From positions 1 through 64,000 of the forward strand of contig DIYP01000018.1 of assembly GCA_002427735.1 (NCBI GenBank): a stretch of 64,000 nt of DNA, given 5' to 3'. This DNA comes from Flavobacteriales bacterium UBA6051. GTDB lineage: Bacteria > Bacteroidota > Bacteroidia > Flavobacteriales_D > Crocinitomicaceae. Below, in pieces: positions 43,236 to 52,867 of the stretch. The notes under the pieces were generated by a model. The model was not told where the DNA came from, did not search any database, and saw only the letters and a program-made list of their open reading frames with translations. Positions within the stretch are counted from its first letter, which is position 1. Every line of letters begins with the position of its first letter. Position numbers and translations under genes: made by a program.

Positions 43236-43468
43236 CCTGCCAACTTTCGTTTCATTTCATCCTTTTCTTCTTGTGTAAACTTATACTCTTCACCAAGATG
43301 AGAAAAACGTTTCTTCAAAAGCGTATCAATGGTAGTGCTATCCTTGAAGTACTTACGGCATTGTGGGCACATGGCAAGGTGCATACGTAACGCAAGTCTA
43401 TCTTTTATTGAGAGTCGTTCAAATGACGAACGCTCAACGTCTAATGTTGTGTCCTCGCAGTTTTTCAT
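43232..43468 (-). CDS. Putative zinc-finger anti-sigma factor
   Basis: 78 aa. The HxxxCxxC motif of the ZAS/zf-HC2 fold is seen as HLAMCPQC, with an upstream Cys4 (KNCED); no transmembrane segment, so a soluble cytoplasmic form. It probably binds the ECF sigma factor encoded just upstream, with which it shares an ATGA overlap; the zinc site may make release redox-dependent. Confidence 0.8.
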   Translation of the reverse strand: MKNCEDTTLDVERSSFERLSIKDRLALRMHLAMCPQCRKYFKDSTTIDTLLKKRFSHLGEEYKFTQEEKDEMKRKLAG

Positions 43469-44016
43469 CTTACTACTTTGCTTTTAAGGCAATCACGCAA
43501 CAGAAGCTTTGTACGATGTATGATCACCCATAAATTAGAAGGAGTAATGTCGAAATCATTACATATTTGTTCACTTTCTTTTTCCTCAAGATATTTAGAG
43601 CTTACAATGCCATTCCATTTTTCAGGCAGTTTATCGAGACAATCTTTCAATTCATTCATGGTCTCTTCTTCCTCTAAAACCTGCTCAATATTAGCAATAC
43701 TCGAATCACTTTTTTTCTCCATTAACCAGTGACGGTCTGAATCATCTTGATCAAAGAAATTAGAAATTGGATCTGTATATCTTGTTTCTGCTTTCCGCCA
43801 GTGATCAATAATTTTTCTGTTTAAGATACTTGTTAACCAGGTTCTTAACTTACTTCGTTTCTCGAAGGATTCCAGCTTTGTCAAAGCGCTAACAAAAGTG
43901 TCTTGAACGAGATCTTTTGCGAGATCAATATCACGAAGTTTCGTCATTGCAAATGACAATAGGTAGTCGCTATGATCTTCAACAAGCTGTGCTCTGTCTA
44001 TGTCTTGATTTGTCAA
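43465..44016 (-). CDS. ECF-type RNA polymerase sigma factor
   Basis: 183 aa. Region 2 (SDYLLSFAMTKLRDIDLAKDLVQDTFVSALTKLESFEKRSKLRTWLTSI, split by one variable loop) and region 4 (ELKDCLDKLPEKWNGIVSSKYLEEKESEQICNDFDITPSNLWVIIHRTKLLLRDCL, in two helices). A longer acidic linker than usual lies between them (YTDPISNFFDQDDSDRHW). The only available start is TTG at 44016, three bases after lnt. With the overlapping zinc anti-sigma it forms a complete switch; the signal is unknown. Confidence 0.88.
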   Translation of the reverse strand: MTNQDIDRAQLVEDHSDYLLSFAMTKLRDIDLAKDLVQDTFVSALTKLESFEKRSKLRTWLTSILNRKIIDHWRKAETRYTDPISNFFDQDDSDRHWLMEKKSDSSIANIEQVLEEEETMNELKDCLDKLPEKWNGIVSSKYLEEKESEQICNDFDITPSNLWVIIHRTKLLLRDCLKSKVVR

Positions 44017-44018
44017 AA

Positions 44019-45626
44019 TTAAGTGCGTATATATTTTTTCTTAAATCGTTTCACAAATGTAAACAGTACTAATATAACAGAAACAAATCCAAAACTCCTA
44101 CCGATGACATTTCCATACCTCGTGTAGAAGGTCATTTCTTTGTTTAGGTTTACATCCTGTCGTATGGACGTTGGAACCCACCATTCCGTTGGTTGCATCA
44201 CATCGCCACGTTGATTAATGAAACAGCTAATTCCCGTATTGGCTGATCGAACGACCCATCTTCTATTTTCAATAGCACGCAAACTAGAAAAGCTCATGTG
44301 CTGTTTGTAGCCGGGAGTATCTCCCCACCAACCATCATTTGTAGCAACACAAATAATCTCTGCTCCCTTGCGGCATTGCTCAGTCACCCATTCGCCATAG
44401 ACTGATTCGTAACAGATAACAGGGGCAAAGCCAAACTTCTCGGTTGCCAGGATTTTGGGTTCTTCTTCAACTCCCAGTGAGCCTGATGTTCCACCAGCGT
44501 CAATGGACCATTCTTCAAGGAAAGGAAACCAATTGGAGAACGGGATAATTTCAGCTCCAGGAACTAGCTTTGACTTGTGAACAAATGCAGGCTTATTGTT
44601 TTTCGGAATAACCAAAGACGAGTTGTAATATTCTATAAATCCCGGTCCGCCATTTAAGGGAAAGGAAGCCCTTGATCGTTTCTTGGGATATATTTTCATC
44701 GTTGAAGCACCAATATACCAAGGTGCATTATGAAGTTCAGCCTTCTTCGTAAGTAGGAACCGATAGAAATCAAGTTGTTCAAGATCATCTTCAAAAAAAG
44801 TAGCACTAATGGCTGTTTCAGGAGCGACAATAAGATCTGTATTTGAAGTTACCTTTTCGGCGGCAAGATCAGTGAGTTTCTCTAATTGAGATTTTAATCC
44901 TACGACAAACTTCTCGTTATATGGATCAATGTTTGGCTGTAGTACTACTACTTCAATGGGATTTTCTTTCTCTTCGTAGTTGTAATAGGTAATCAATGAG
45001 ATTGTTAACGGCAGAACCAAAAAAATGATAGACATCCAAACGAGTGGAGTTTGGATGCGCCATGTCTCCTTTTTGAAATAAACATTCTGAATAATTCGGA
45101 AGATAAGTAGGTTTATCAATAAAATCCAGAGTGTGCCACCAAAAATACCTGTGTATGAATACCATTGTACCCATGAAGGAAGAATACTAAAATAGTTTCC
45201 CATACTCAACCAGGTCCACGACATTTCCCAATTATGGTGAAAATACTCGAACGCAATCCAATAGATTAATAGTGAAATATAACCTTCTTTCTTTCCAACA
45301 TATTTTTTAGTGAGGTGATACAAATAGAAAGTAAAGGTCATCAACAGGCTATTTAGAATAATGGCTAGCGATGCACCTCCTGCGCTTGCATTCCAAACCC
45401 ACCAGGTAGCGCCCAAGTTGAAAAGAAAAAACGTGATATACGCATGTATGAACACTTTTCCTGATCGATAATTATTATCAATTACCGTATTTTCGATAAG
45501 AAGCAAGGGAATCCACGCAACAAAAACGAGGGGGACAAGACTGCCGGTATATGGAAAGGCTACAGCCATGAGTAATCCTGATAGAAAACTACATAAATAG
45601 CGTTGCCTTTTTGTCAATTTGGTCAC
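44019..45626 (-). CDS. lnt: Apolipoprotein N-acyltransferase
   Basis: 535 aa. Eight or so N-terminal membrane helices, then a periplasmic nitrilase domain with the Glu-Lys-Cys triad: VAPETAIS, HKSKLVPGAEIIPF, VICYESVYGEW. Adds the third acyl chain to lipoproteins, of which this window encodes several. Start is GTG at 45626. Followed by the sigma gene with a two-base gap. Confidence 0.93.
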   Translation of the reverse strand: MTKLTKRQRYLCSFLSGLLMAVAFPYTGSLVPLVFVAWIPLLLIENTVIDNNYRSGKVFIHAYITFFLFNLGATWWVWNASAGGASLAIILNSLLMTFTFYLYHLTKKYVGKKEGYISLLIYWIAFEYFHHNWEMSWTWLSMGNYFSILPSWVQWYSYTGIFGGTLWILLINLLIFRIIQNVYFKKETWRIQTPLVWMSIIFLVLPLTISLITYYNYEEKENPIEVVVLQPNIDPYNEKFVVGLKSQLEKLTDLAAEKVTSNTDLIVAPETAISATFFEDDLEQLDFYRFLLTKKAELHNAPWYIGASTMKIYPKKRSRASFPLNGGPGFIEYYNSSLVIPKNNKPAFVHKSKLVPGAEIIPFSNWFPFLEEWSIDAGGTSGSLGVEEEPKILATEKFGFAPVICYESVYGEWVTEQCRKGAEIICVATNDGWWGDTPGYKQHMSFSSLRAIENRRWVVRSANTGISCFINQRGDVMQPTEWWVPTSIRQDVNLNKEMTFYTRYGNVIGRSFGFVSVILVLFTFVKRFKKKYIRT

Positions 45627-45672
45627 AGCATAAAATTAGCCTAAATTTTCAATCGTACCGGGTAAAAATGAA

Positions 45673-46218
45673 CTATTCCTCGGATTCCAAAATCTTCTTT
45701 AGATCGTCAAGCCCCTTTTTTAGGTCCGGCCCCATTTCAGCATCCATATCCATAAATAGAGATAGAAAATTCCAGGGATATGAAGTGCTTCCAGTTATTC
45801 CCCAACTCACTTTAATTTTTTCGGCACCAAGTTCTTCCTGAGCAAAGTATGCATTTGAAGTAACTTCCCATGGTCGTTTGAATCGGAGTTCGTAATCAAT
45901 GCGTTTTCCATCTTCAATTTTAATGATTTCCTGCTCGCCAGCTCCTAGGTCCTCCATTTTGCTATCCCAGGTGTATATTGCACCGACCTTACCGTCCTCT
46001 CCATTGATACTTTGCTTAACATTAGGGTCCATTTTTTCCCATACTGAAAACTCGCTATGATTCCCCATAAATCGCAAGTATTCAAACACCTCGTCATTGG
46101 TCGCTGATATTTCAACGGAACGCGATACATGGAAGTCTTTTTTGACAAAAAGTGCAATGATGAGCACAAGACAAATGAGAGAAATAATAAGGATTAGAAC
46201 TTTCTTCAAGAACTTCAT
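45673..46218 (-). CDS. SRPBCC (START-like) family protein with N-terminal membrane anchor
   Basis: 181 aa. One N-terminal hydrophobic segment (about 4-26: VLILIISLICLVLIIALFV), then a polyketide-cyclase/SRPBCC fold (HVSRSVEISATNDEVFEYLRF; GKRIDYELRFKRPWEVTSNAYF; KVSWGITGSTSYPWNFLSLF). It likely binds a small hydrophobic ligand in the periplasm or at the membrane; no specific function follows. 46 nt upstream of lnt. Confidence 0.8.
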   Translation of the reverse strand: MKFLKKVLILIISLICLVLIIALFVKKDFHVSRSVEISATNDEVFEYLRFMGNHSEFSVWEKMDPNVKQSINGEDGKVGAIYTWDSKMEDLGAGEQEIIKIEDGKRIDYELRFKRPWEVTSNAYFAQEELGAEKIKVSWGITGSTSYPWNFLSLFMDMDAEMGPDLKKGLDDLKKILESEE

Positions 46219-46260
46219 AGTCGACGTTTTTTGGGTAGCTTATTAAATTTAGCAAAAAAC

Positions 46261-46290
46261 AAAAAAGGGCTGGTATTTACCAGCCCTTAA
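46261..46290 (-). terminator. Terminator after OmpA-fusion gene
   Basis: GGGCTGGTA (46267-46275) pairs with TACCAGCCC (46278-46286), extended by AA/TT, with a T-run on the minus strand (46266 downward). Confidence 0.82.
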
Positions 46291-46314
46291 TTATCATAGA
46301 GGGTTATCTATCTT

Positions 46315-48906
46315 TTATTCAAAGATGATTGTCATTTCAACACGGCGATTTTTCTGACGTCCTTCCGCTGTATTGTTGTCAGCAATTGGCTCCGTTTCAC
46401 CGAAGTATAATGCTGTCAATCGGCTTTCTTCGATTCCTTTCGAAACCATGAATCGCTTCACAGCTTCCGAACGTTTCTTAGAAAGAACAAGGTTGCTTTG
46501 AGCTGCACCAACGTTATCCGTATGACCGGCAATCTGAAGTTTCCATTCTGGTTTCTTCACAAGTACATCAGCCAATTCAGTCAACGAAGGAATAGACTCT
46601 TCCTTGATTACATCTTTACCAGTTTCGAACTCTAGGTTCTCGAATGCTGTTTTCAAGATTTCCTGAACTTCTTGCTCGATTTCAGGACATCCTTCATTAG
46701 CAACTGGTCCAGGTGTGTTCGGACACTTATCATCCTTGTCAAGTACACCGTCTTCATCAGTATCTTGGTAAGGACAACCTTCGTTTGCCAATGGCCCAGC
46801 AAGGTAAGGACACTTATCGTCTTTATCCAAAAGACCATCTTCATCTGTATCTGGCCATGGACATCCATTGTTTTCTTTTGGCCCAAACTCTGTTGGACAC
46901 TCATCAATGAAGTCGAATAGACCGTCACCATCTGTATCAGGACAACCATTATTGATTTCTGGTCCAGGAACATCTGGACAAGCATCATCCTCGTCTTTGA
47001 TACCGTCACCATCTGTGTCAGGACAACCGTTAAACTCAGCTAAACCTGGTGTATCAGGACAGTCATCTTTCTTATCAATAATACTATCGTTATCACGATC
47101 TGGACAACCATTGAACTCAAGTGGACCAGCATCTTCTGGACAAGCATCATCCTTATCAGGAATACCATCTTTATCTGTGTCAGGACAACCATTGAATTCT
47201 GGTAATCCAGCATCATTAGGACAGTGGTCATCGATGTCTTTAATACCGTCTCGATCCGTATCAGGACATCCGCGGAATTCCCAAAGTCCTTGAACAACTA
47301 AACAAGAATCTAGTTTGTCAGATACAAGGTCGCCATCAATATCACTTGGGTGCACATAAAGCACGGGTAAACGCAATCCAGCATAAACACCAGCACCACG
47401 TACTTTTCCAGCTGCAAAGAGCGTTCTAAAGTCGTTGACACCAATAGTTAGTGGACCAAGTCGTGCACCAATACCTGCTCTGAAACCAGTATACTTGTTA
47501 TAAGACATAGGTATACCAACTCCAGCCCATGCATAATCAAAGCTTGGTGTAACAGAAATTTGGTTTGGCACACGCACTCTGTGCGGATTCTTTCTGCTTT
47601 GAACATTCACAACACCTGTTACATTCACATATACCCATTTCCAAATGTTATAATCGAACTGCAAGCTAAGTGCTGTTGGTAACTGCATAAAGAAAGTACC
47701 ATCATCATCGCCTCCTGCTGTCCAATCACTTGAATTGATGATCAACGAATCGATAATGCTGTCAACGTCGTTTAAGCTGCTCGCAGCATCAAATACGTTT
47801 AAATCGAAAAGGTTATTAGAGTTGATGCTGAAATCACGACTCAAACCGCCTTTGGCGAATTTCATACCACCAATGTCCAGCACAGAGAATCCAGCACGGA
47901 TTTTATACTTCTCTTTATCACGACGCCAGATGTTTGTTTCTCCATCCATGTCATATTTATATTCTTTCCAGTCAGGTCTCCATTCATATACGAAACCAAT
48001 ATCTCCACCGATTCCGAATTTAGAGGCAGATTGTGGAAGCCCACTTCCTGTTCCTAAAAATCCGAGCGAAGCTTCATCACCATCCAAAATCCCTGCTGAG
48101 TGACCGTAAGAAAAGTCTCCAGTTAATGATTGTGACGTATCATCGTTAAATAGGTTGTACGAGAAGTTGTCTGTATTGATGTAAGCAGCTGTATAACCAG
48201 ATAACCACTTTACTTTACCTCCGACCTTCATGAAGTGTTCACCATCGTCTTTCAATACTTGAGAGTAGATGATACCATATTCCATCCAGGACATGTGATT
48301 CATATTCAATAACTCTTCATTGAATGTTTGATTCCAAAGCGATGGAAGATCTAAATCATTTTCCGCGAGTGTCGCCAGTTTCGGGTCTATATCATCAACG
48401 TTTGTAATGGATCTAAACTTACCAGCAAATCCAACCGCAATTTTAGGGTTAATGTGGAACATGAAATTCAAGACGTCTACTTGAATATTGTTGTATAATC
48501 CCACTGTTTTATCCGAAGTTGCTGAATAGTTACGCGTGAAAATTTCATCATTTATATCCCTTGTCGAATCACTGATAGCAGCCCAGTCATTGTATTGATT
48601 CGATCCACCGATGCTGTAATAAGTGTCTAATTCATTGTTAGGATTAACGTCGGGAGCAAAAGATTTGGTCCACCATTTAGGCATTTGCTTTGTGTCCAGA
48701 TACATACCGTTTGTCCAGGCATCAAAATTAAAACTGACGAGATTAACATCAACTTTGAAACGTCCATCGACAAAACTAGCCGGGTTTAAATCAGTTCCCA
48801 TTACACCAGCATAATTACTGCTGTGCACTCCGATGTAGTTTTGCGAGTAGCTGAACGCAGAAAAGCCCAAAAAGGCCAATGCGATGAATCGCTTGAGAGA
48901 GTTCAT
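46315..48906 (-). CDS. DUF5723-thrombospondin-3-OmpA outer-membrane protein
   Basis: 863 aa. Signal peptide (MNSLKRFIALAFLGFSAFSYS), a roughly 500-residue DUF5723 beta-rich region that probably forms an outer-membrane barrel (YIGVHSSNYAGVMGTDLNPASF), then eight calcium-binding thrombospondin type 3 units of 27-29 residues (GCPDTDxDGIxDxxDxCP), then an OmpA peptidoglycan-binding domain (about 735-863: LQIAGHTDNVGAAQSN, LSKKRSEAVKRFM, GRQKNRRVEMTI). It tethers the outer membrane to the cell wall. The 716-aa orphan gene lies 15 nt upstream and is probably co-transcribed. Confidence 0.88.
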   Translation of the reverse strand: MNSLKRFIALAFLGFSAFSYSQNYIGVHSSNYAGVMGTDLNPASFVDGRFKVDVNLVSFNFDAWTNGMYLDTKQMPKWWTKSFAPDVNPNNELDTYYSIGGSNQYNDWAAISDSTRDINDEIFTRNYSATSDKTVGLYNNIQVDVLNFMFHINPKIAVGFAGKFRSITNVDDIDPKLATLAENDLDLPSLWNQTFNEELLNMNHMSWMEYGIIYSQVLKDDGEHFMKVGGKVKWLSGYTAAYINTDNFSYNLFNDDTSQSLTGDFSYGHSAGILDGDEASLGFLGTGSGLPQSASKFGIGGDIGFVYEWRPDWKEYKYDMDGETNIWRRDKEKYKIRAGFSVLDIGGMKFAKGGLSRDFSINSNNLFDLNVFDAASSLNDVDSIIDSLIINSSDWTAGGDDDGTFFMQLPTALSLQFDYNIWKWVYVNVTGVVNVQSRKNPHRVRVPNQISVTPSFDYAWAGVGIPMSYNKYTGFRAGIGARLGPLTIGVNDFRTLFAAGKVRGAGVYAGLRLPVLYVHPSDIDGDLVSDKLDSCLVVQGLWEFRGCPDTDRDGIKDIDDHCPNDAGLPEFNGCPDTDKDGIPDKDDACPEDAGPLEFNGCPDRDNDSIIDKKDDCPDTPGLAEFNGCPDTDGDGIKDEDDACPDVPGPEINNGCPDTDGDGLFDFIDECPTEFGPKENNGCPWPDTDEDGLLDKDDKCPYLAGPLANEGCPYQDTDEDGVLDKDDKCPNTPGPVANEGCPEIEQEVQEILKTAFENLEFETGKDVIKEESIPSLTELADVLVKKPEWKLQIAGHTDNVGAAQSNLVLSKKRSEAVKRFMVSKGIEESRLTALYFGETEPIADNNTAEGRQKNRRVEMTIIFE
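46690..47345 (-). repeat. Tandem thrombospondin type 3 coding repeats
   Basis: Eight in-frame units of 81-87 nt, each encoding GCPDxDxDGxxDxxDxCP followed by a variable tail. DNA identity between units is partial (for example ACCATCTGTGTCAGGACAACC-like segments recur), so the array is an old protein repeat, not a CRISPR. Confidence 0.85.
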
Positions 48907-48921
48907 AAAGAGTAGTTTTAG

Positions 48922-51072
48922 TTATTCAAAATATTGAACGATATACTGGTCAACAACAGTCGTAATGACTCTGGTGCTTCCTGTGGATTTTACTAGTACT
49001 TTAGTTTGACCCTCAATTGGCTTCAGCGTGACCCGTTCACCGTCCAATCCATACAAATATACATTATTCTCTAAACCGTCAATGATCGCAACTGTGGTTT
49101 TTCCTGAATTGGATGTTTCAATGAATACATGCTCAATTTCATTGAATGGAAGTGTGATTTGAGAGAATGAAAGCCCTTCTTCATTGATGAGGTGAATTTC
49201 ATTTGCTGATTGCACTACGATGGTCGGAACTTTTTTACTCGTTTGAATGAATTTTAATTGTGCTCGATTGAATTCTCCGAACGTTGACTTTATTCCTTTT
49301 TGATCTAGTTTTATTAGGTGATTATCCTGAATTCCATATTGCAGTAGCTCATTGGGAACTTTAGCAGAAAGACAAGCAACAGGAAGTTCGAATGATCTAT
49401 GTTCTTTCGATGCGTCTAAATTGTACATTATAAATTGGTCATCGCTGGCAAATCCTGCAAATAGAGTACGCTGGCTTGCCCAAACATCTATTTTTCGGGA
49501 AATGGTAAAGGGTGAACGAATCACGTTTAATTCTCTTCCTTTTGAATCAAAATGCACAACTTCTTTTGCTTCATTCGCTATCAGGAAAAAGCTTTTACCC
49601 TTCCATCTATAAAACTTGACCTCATTGGTCGCTTCTTTTTCGAGTGCAATTGGGAAGCCTGAAACGACTTCTCCATCCATATTCCATAGGTGGATTTTAT
49701 CCGGTGTGTTGATTAAAATGAATTGTTCTCCAGTTTGATGCAGATCGATTAAATCTAATGAACCCATGGCCTTTTGTCCGAGATTCTTTGTCCATGCAAT
49801 CTTACCATTCTTAAATCTGGCCAGTTCACCCGATTTACCAAGTGCCACTACTTCTCCTTCAGCCCCTACTGTGGCGAAATCAAGAATGTCGAAGTCACAA
49901 TTCATGGCAATAGACTCTTTTCTAACAATTTCGCTATTAGTTTGACGGGCAATGCCCATTTGTGTCTCCAACAGTTTCCCTCTATAAACAGCTTTAGAAT
50001 ACGAGTGCTCTTTTGTTATGATTCTTTCCGATACAGAGTTGGGGAGTGCTCCATAAATCTTATTTCTAACCTCTTTATGCAGCGCAATAGTATTTCCGAG
50101 TTTAAAGTCTGCGATCACTTTGTCACAGATACTTTCATCTTCACAAATGACAACTAAATCTTCTAAGTATTTGATGTGAAAATCTTTTCCAGCTGTCGGA
50201 AAATCCCGTGTTAAACGGTTATTAAATTGTGAAACGTCTTGTGATTGCTTTAGGTCGTTTAAAATAAGAATGGGGTCCTGACCATCGATATAGTCGCTTA
50301 TTATAACTCGTGCCCCTTCATAATCTAAATCCAGGAAACCATTTAGCATCCATTTATACATCGGACCGCTTACGAAGGTGCTGTCCATAGAGGCATAATA
50401 GTCGCGTTCAACAAAGTGATATGTATTAAAGTTTTTCGTTACAATTCCAGCGAAGATAACCTCGTCTTTAACTTGATTTCCTTGTTCAATCTCTTCATTG
50501 TATGTGATGTAATCGATTCGATCACCTTCTTTGAAATAAATATCCGAAACAGATTGTACGGCTGAATTTTCAGTAAAATGCACAACAGAAGCGCTGGCAT
50601 TTTTGTCATAAAGGTAGCGGGGAAGACTATTTTCGGGCAATTGGACTTCACCTTTTTTCATGTATAACCCTTTCTTATAAAAGCGTCCTTCGAACCCCAT
50701 ATATGTGAAGCTTCCAGCGTTTATCGAGGGTTTCTCATCTGTATTGAGAAAAAGCTGTTCAATGTCTTCTTTTGACCAATTACTGGACTTAAATAAAAGG
50801 ATATGTGCTTGGTTAGCACTGACATATCCAGTAGTGAAACTTTGCGGGTTTAATGTGCTTACCACCTCAGAAGACGGGGCATTTGCGAAATCAGTTAGTT
50901 GATGAATCTTAACTTCCTCAGGGCGATTAATGATCAATACTTTTTCGTCTTGAAAACCGAAGAGTTTTTCCGGAGAATAATTGTTGGATTCATTGAGGAT
51001 ATCAAAACCAACGTAACCAATCCATATTAGACTGGCGAAAACGGCTATCCACAATAAAACCTTATTGAACAT
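48922..51072 (-). CDS. Membrane-anchored 716-aa protein of unknown function
   Basis: One N-terminal transmembrane segment (about 4-26: VLLWIAVFASLIWIGYVGFDIL) and a large extracytoplasmic part. The C-terminal half shows repeated strand-turn patterns (LARFKNGKIAWTKNL, IHLWNMDGEVVSGFPIAL, VYLYGLDGERVTLKPI) of an incomplete beta-propeller; the N-terminal half has no recognised domain (maybe a DUF3352-like adhesion/regulator). Fifteen nt upstream of the OmpA-fusion gene, so likely functions with it in the envelope. Clean ATG start. Confidence 0.72.
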   Translation of the reverse strand: MFNKVLLWIAVFASLIWIGYVGFDILNESNNYSPEKLFGFQDEKVLIINRPEEVKIHQLTDFANAPSSEVVSTLNPQSFTTGYVSANQAHILLFKSSNWSKEDIEQLFLNTDEKPSINAGSFTYMGFEGRFYKKGLYMKKGEVQLPENSLPRYLYDKNASASVVHFTENSAVQSVSDIYFKEGDRIDYITYNEEIEQGNQVKDEVIFAGIVTKNFNTYHFVERDYYASMDSTFVSGPMYKWMLNGFLDLDYEGARVIISDYIDGQDPILILNDLKQSQDVSQFNNRLTRDFPTAGKDFHIKYLEDLVVICEDESICDKVIADFKLGNTIALHKEVRNKIYGALPNSVSERIITKEHSYSKAVYRGKLLETQMGIARQTNSEIVRKESIAMNCDFDILDFATVGAEGEVVALGKSGELARFKNGKIAWTKNLGQKAMGSLDLIDLHQTGEQFILINTPDKIHLWNMDGEVVSGFPIALEKEATNEVKFYRWKGKSFFLIANEAKEVVHFDSKGRELNVIRSPFTISRKIDVWASQRTLFAGFASDDQFIMYNLDASKEHRSFELPVACLSAKVPNELLQYGIQDNHLIKLDQKGIKSTFGEFNRAQLKFIQTSKKVPTIVVQSANEIHLINEEGLSFSQITLPFNEIEHVFIETSNSGKTTVAIIDGLENNVYLYGLDGERVTLKPIEGQTKVLVKSTGSTRVITTVVDQYIVQYFE

Positions 51073-51156
51073 GCTTCACACTTTAACTCAAAAGTACGCA
51101 GAATGAATGGTGAAGTAATTGTTGAGCGGCTTAGAAATCAACAATTCGATGTTTAC

Positions 51157-51762
51157 TCAAAACAATGAAAGTTGATCGGCTGGTAAAAGTGTAAACGATC
51201 GGCGATGATACACGCAATCACCGTGTTCAAGAATTGCCCTGCGATGCTTTATAGTCGGATAACCTTTGTTGCTTTTCCAGTCATAGTGGGGAAACTCATC
51301 ATGAATTTTTTCCATGTACTCGTCACGATACGTTTTAGCCAATACAGATGCTGCAGCAATTGAAAGGAATTTACCGTCGCCTTTGATGATACATTCATGC
51401 GAAATGTTTGGATAAGGATTGAAACGATTTCCGTCAATTAGTAAGAGTTCTGGCTTCTGGTTCAGCTGATCTACAGCACGATGCATAGCCGTAAAACTGG
51501 CATTTAAAATATTAATCTGATCAATTTCTTTTTCATGAACGAATGAGACTCCCCATGCTAGTGCTTCTTTTTCTATTATTGGTCGAAGCTTTTGACGTTT
51601 TGTCTCGGAGAGCTTTTTTGAATCATTCAGCAAATCATTGCTGAAATCAGGAGGCAGAATTACGGCGGCAGCAACCACAGGTCCGGCCAGACAACCTCTC
51701 CCGGCTTCATCGCATCCTGCTTCGATTTTATCTTTATATTTCTTTAGCAAAAGGTTCCCCAC
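51157..51762 (-). CDS. rnhB: Ribonuclease HII
   Basis: 201 aa, removes ribonucleotides from DNA. Active site DEAGRG in [20 protein letters not shown], second Asp in LLIDGNRF, and the [13 protein letters not shown] helix are intact. The start is GTG at 51762. Upstream of the 716-aa gene by 84 nt; not obviously functionally linked. Confidence 0.95.
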   Translation of the reverse strand: MGNLLLKKYKDKIEAGCDEAGRGCLAGPVVAAAVILPPDFSNDLLNDSKKLSETKRQKLRPIIEKEALAWGVSFVHEKEIDQINILNASFTAMHRAVDQLNQKPELLLIDGNRFNPYPNISHECIIKGDGKFLSIAAASVLAKTYRDEYMEKIHDEFPHYDWKSNKGYPTIKHRRAILEHGDCVYHRRSFTLLPADQLSLF

Positions 51763-51852
51763 GAAGTAAAAGTGGCAAAAAAATTGTAGTTTAGCCTTTA
51801 ACGCAATACAACTTTTTGGAATGCGTTACGTCTTATATATAAAATTGAAAAG

Positions 51853-52227
51853 ATGAAGAAGATATTTTTTACCCTTATTGCGCTTGTTGGATTTGCTACA
51901 CTTGGTCTTTCTCAGGATATGGGAACGGTTGCTATTTCTGAAGGTAAGGCTGATTTGACAGCGAGTAAATCTTCTGGCAAGTACATATTCACATTACCAT
52001 CTACGGTTACAGAAGAAATGGTTAAGAAAAATGCAAGTTATTATCCTTCATATTTCACTGTAGGATTCAATAAGTCTTCAAAAGAAGCGACTATTAATCT
52101 TGTGAATAATGAAGTTCAGAGCCGTTACGTAATTGCACGTTTTTTAACAGCTTGTGGAGTAAGAGAAGTGAAGGTAGATGACGAAACTTTGAAAATTGAT
52201 CAGCTGATTGATCAATACCTGAAATAG
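51853..52227 (+). CDS. Small exported protein of unknown function
   Basis: 124 aa. Signal peptide (MKKIFFTLIALVGFATLGLSQ); mature part about 100 residues, alpha/beta, with one Cys (TACGVREVKVDD). The pattern recalls small periplasmic ferredoxin-like folds (strand-helix-strand YFTVGFNKSSKEATINLV) but no family is certain. Ends with its own terminator. Confidence 0.7.
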   Translation: MKKIFFTLIALVGFATLGLSQDMGTVAISEGKADLTASKSSGKYIFTLPSTVTEEMVKKNASYYPSYFTVGFNKSSKEATINLVNNEVQSRYVIARFLTACGVREVKVDDETLKIDQLIDQYLK

Positions 52228-52250
52228 AATTCATTTATTTTTTAATAGAT

Positions 52251-52279
52251 AAGGTCGGCTCTCAGAGTTGACCTTTTTT
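52251..52279 (+). terminator. Terminator after small exported protein gene
   Basis: AAGGTC (52251-52256) with GACCTT (52270-52275), inner CTC/GAG pairing, followed by six T (52274-52279). Confidence 0.7.
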
Positions 52280-52343
52280 ATTCCTAAAAACATCGGAAAA
52301 TTAAGGTGTTCTTGCGATATTTGTGCAAACAAAAAACGGACGA

Positions 52344-52844
52344 ATGAAAAATTTTGGAATATTACTCGCGAGCGTGGCTTTGATTGTTGCTTGCGGTTCT
52401 ACGGAGACTTCTACGGCTCAGGAAAGTGAAACGGATGCGGTAGAGTTAGGAAAGAGCTACGGACCTGTGAAGGTAAATGTAGATGAAGCCATCAGCGTTG
52501 AAGAAATGTTGAAGGCTTATGAAGGGCAGACGGAAGAAATGGAATTTACGTTTGAAGGAACGTTAGCAGAGGTTTGTTCTAAGGCCGGATGTTGGGTGAA
52601 TATTGATAAGGGTAATGGAGAGACGTTTATGGTGCGTTTTAAAGATCATTTCACGATTCCTCCGAAAACAGATATTAATACGGGTGCTTACCTGCATGGC
52701 GTTGCACATTGGGATACAGTTTCTGTGGATATGCTAAAACACTTTGCAGAAGATGCTGGAAAAAGCCAAGAGGAGATTGATAAAATCACTGAACCCAAGT
52801 ATGAGCTTGGATTTGTAGCTGACGGTATTACACTAAAAAAGTAA
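52344..52844 (+). CDS. DUF4920 lipoprotein
   Basis: 166 aa from the ATG at 52344 with lipobox LIVAC (Cys17); the upstream in-frame GTG (52323) overlaps a -7-like element GATATTTG (52316-52323) and is not the start. The mature protein is a small beta-barrel-like DUF4920 domain (EMEFTFEGTLAEVCSKAGCWVNIDKGNG, FMVRFKDHFTIPPKTDINTG) with a conserved CSKAGCW motif that may bind metal or form a disulfide. Resembles OB-fold nucleic-acid/ligand proteins. Followed by a terminator. Confidence 0.8.
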   Translation: MKNFGILLASVALIVACGSTETSTAQESETDAVELGKSYGPVKVNVDEAISVEEMLKAYEGQTEEMEFTFEGTLAEVCSKAGCWVNIDKGNGETFMVRFKDHFTIPPKTDINTGAYLHGVAHWDTVSVDMLKHFAEDAGKSQEEIDKITEPKYELGFVADGITLKK

Positions 52845-52867
52845 GTTAAGTACCAACGGAATTAAGG

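Noticed and set aside
46868..47293. Long plus-strand open frames opposite the OmpA-fusion gene, Ser/Pro/Gly rich and repetitive
   Set aside because: They are the antisense reading of the thrombospondin-3 repeats, whose biased codons remove stop codons on the other strand; no promoter or signal supports them.
46690..47345. Regular repeats resembling a CRISPR array
   Set aside because: Units are 81-87 nt, in frame, imperfect, with no conserved spacers-repeats pattern and no cas genes; they encode calcium-binding protein repeats.
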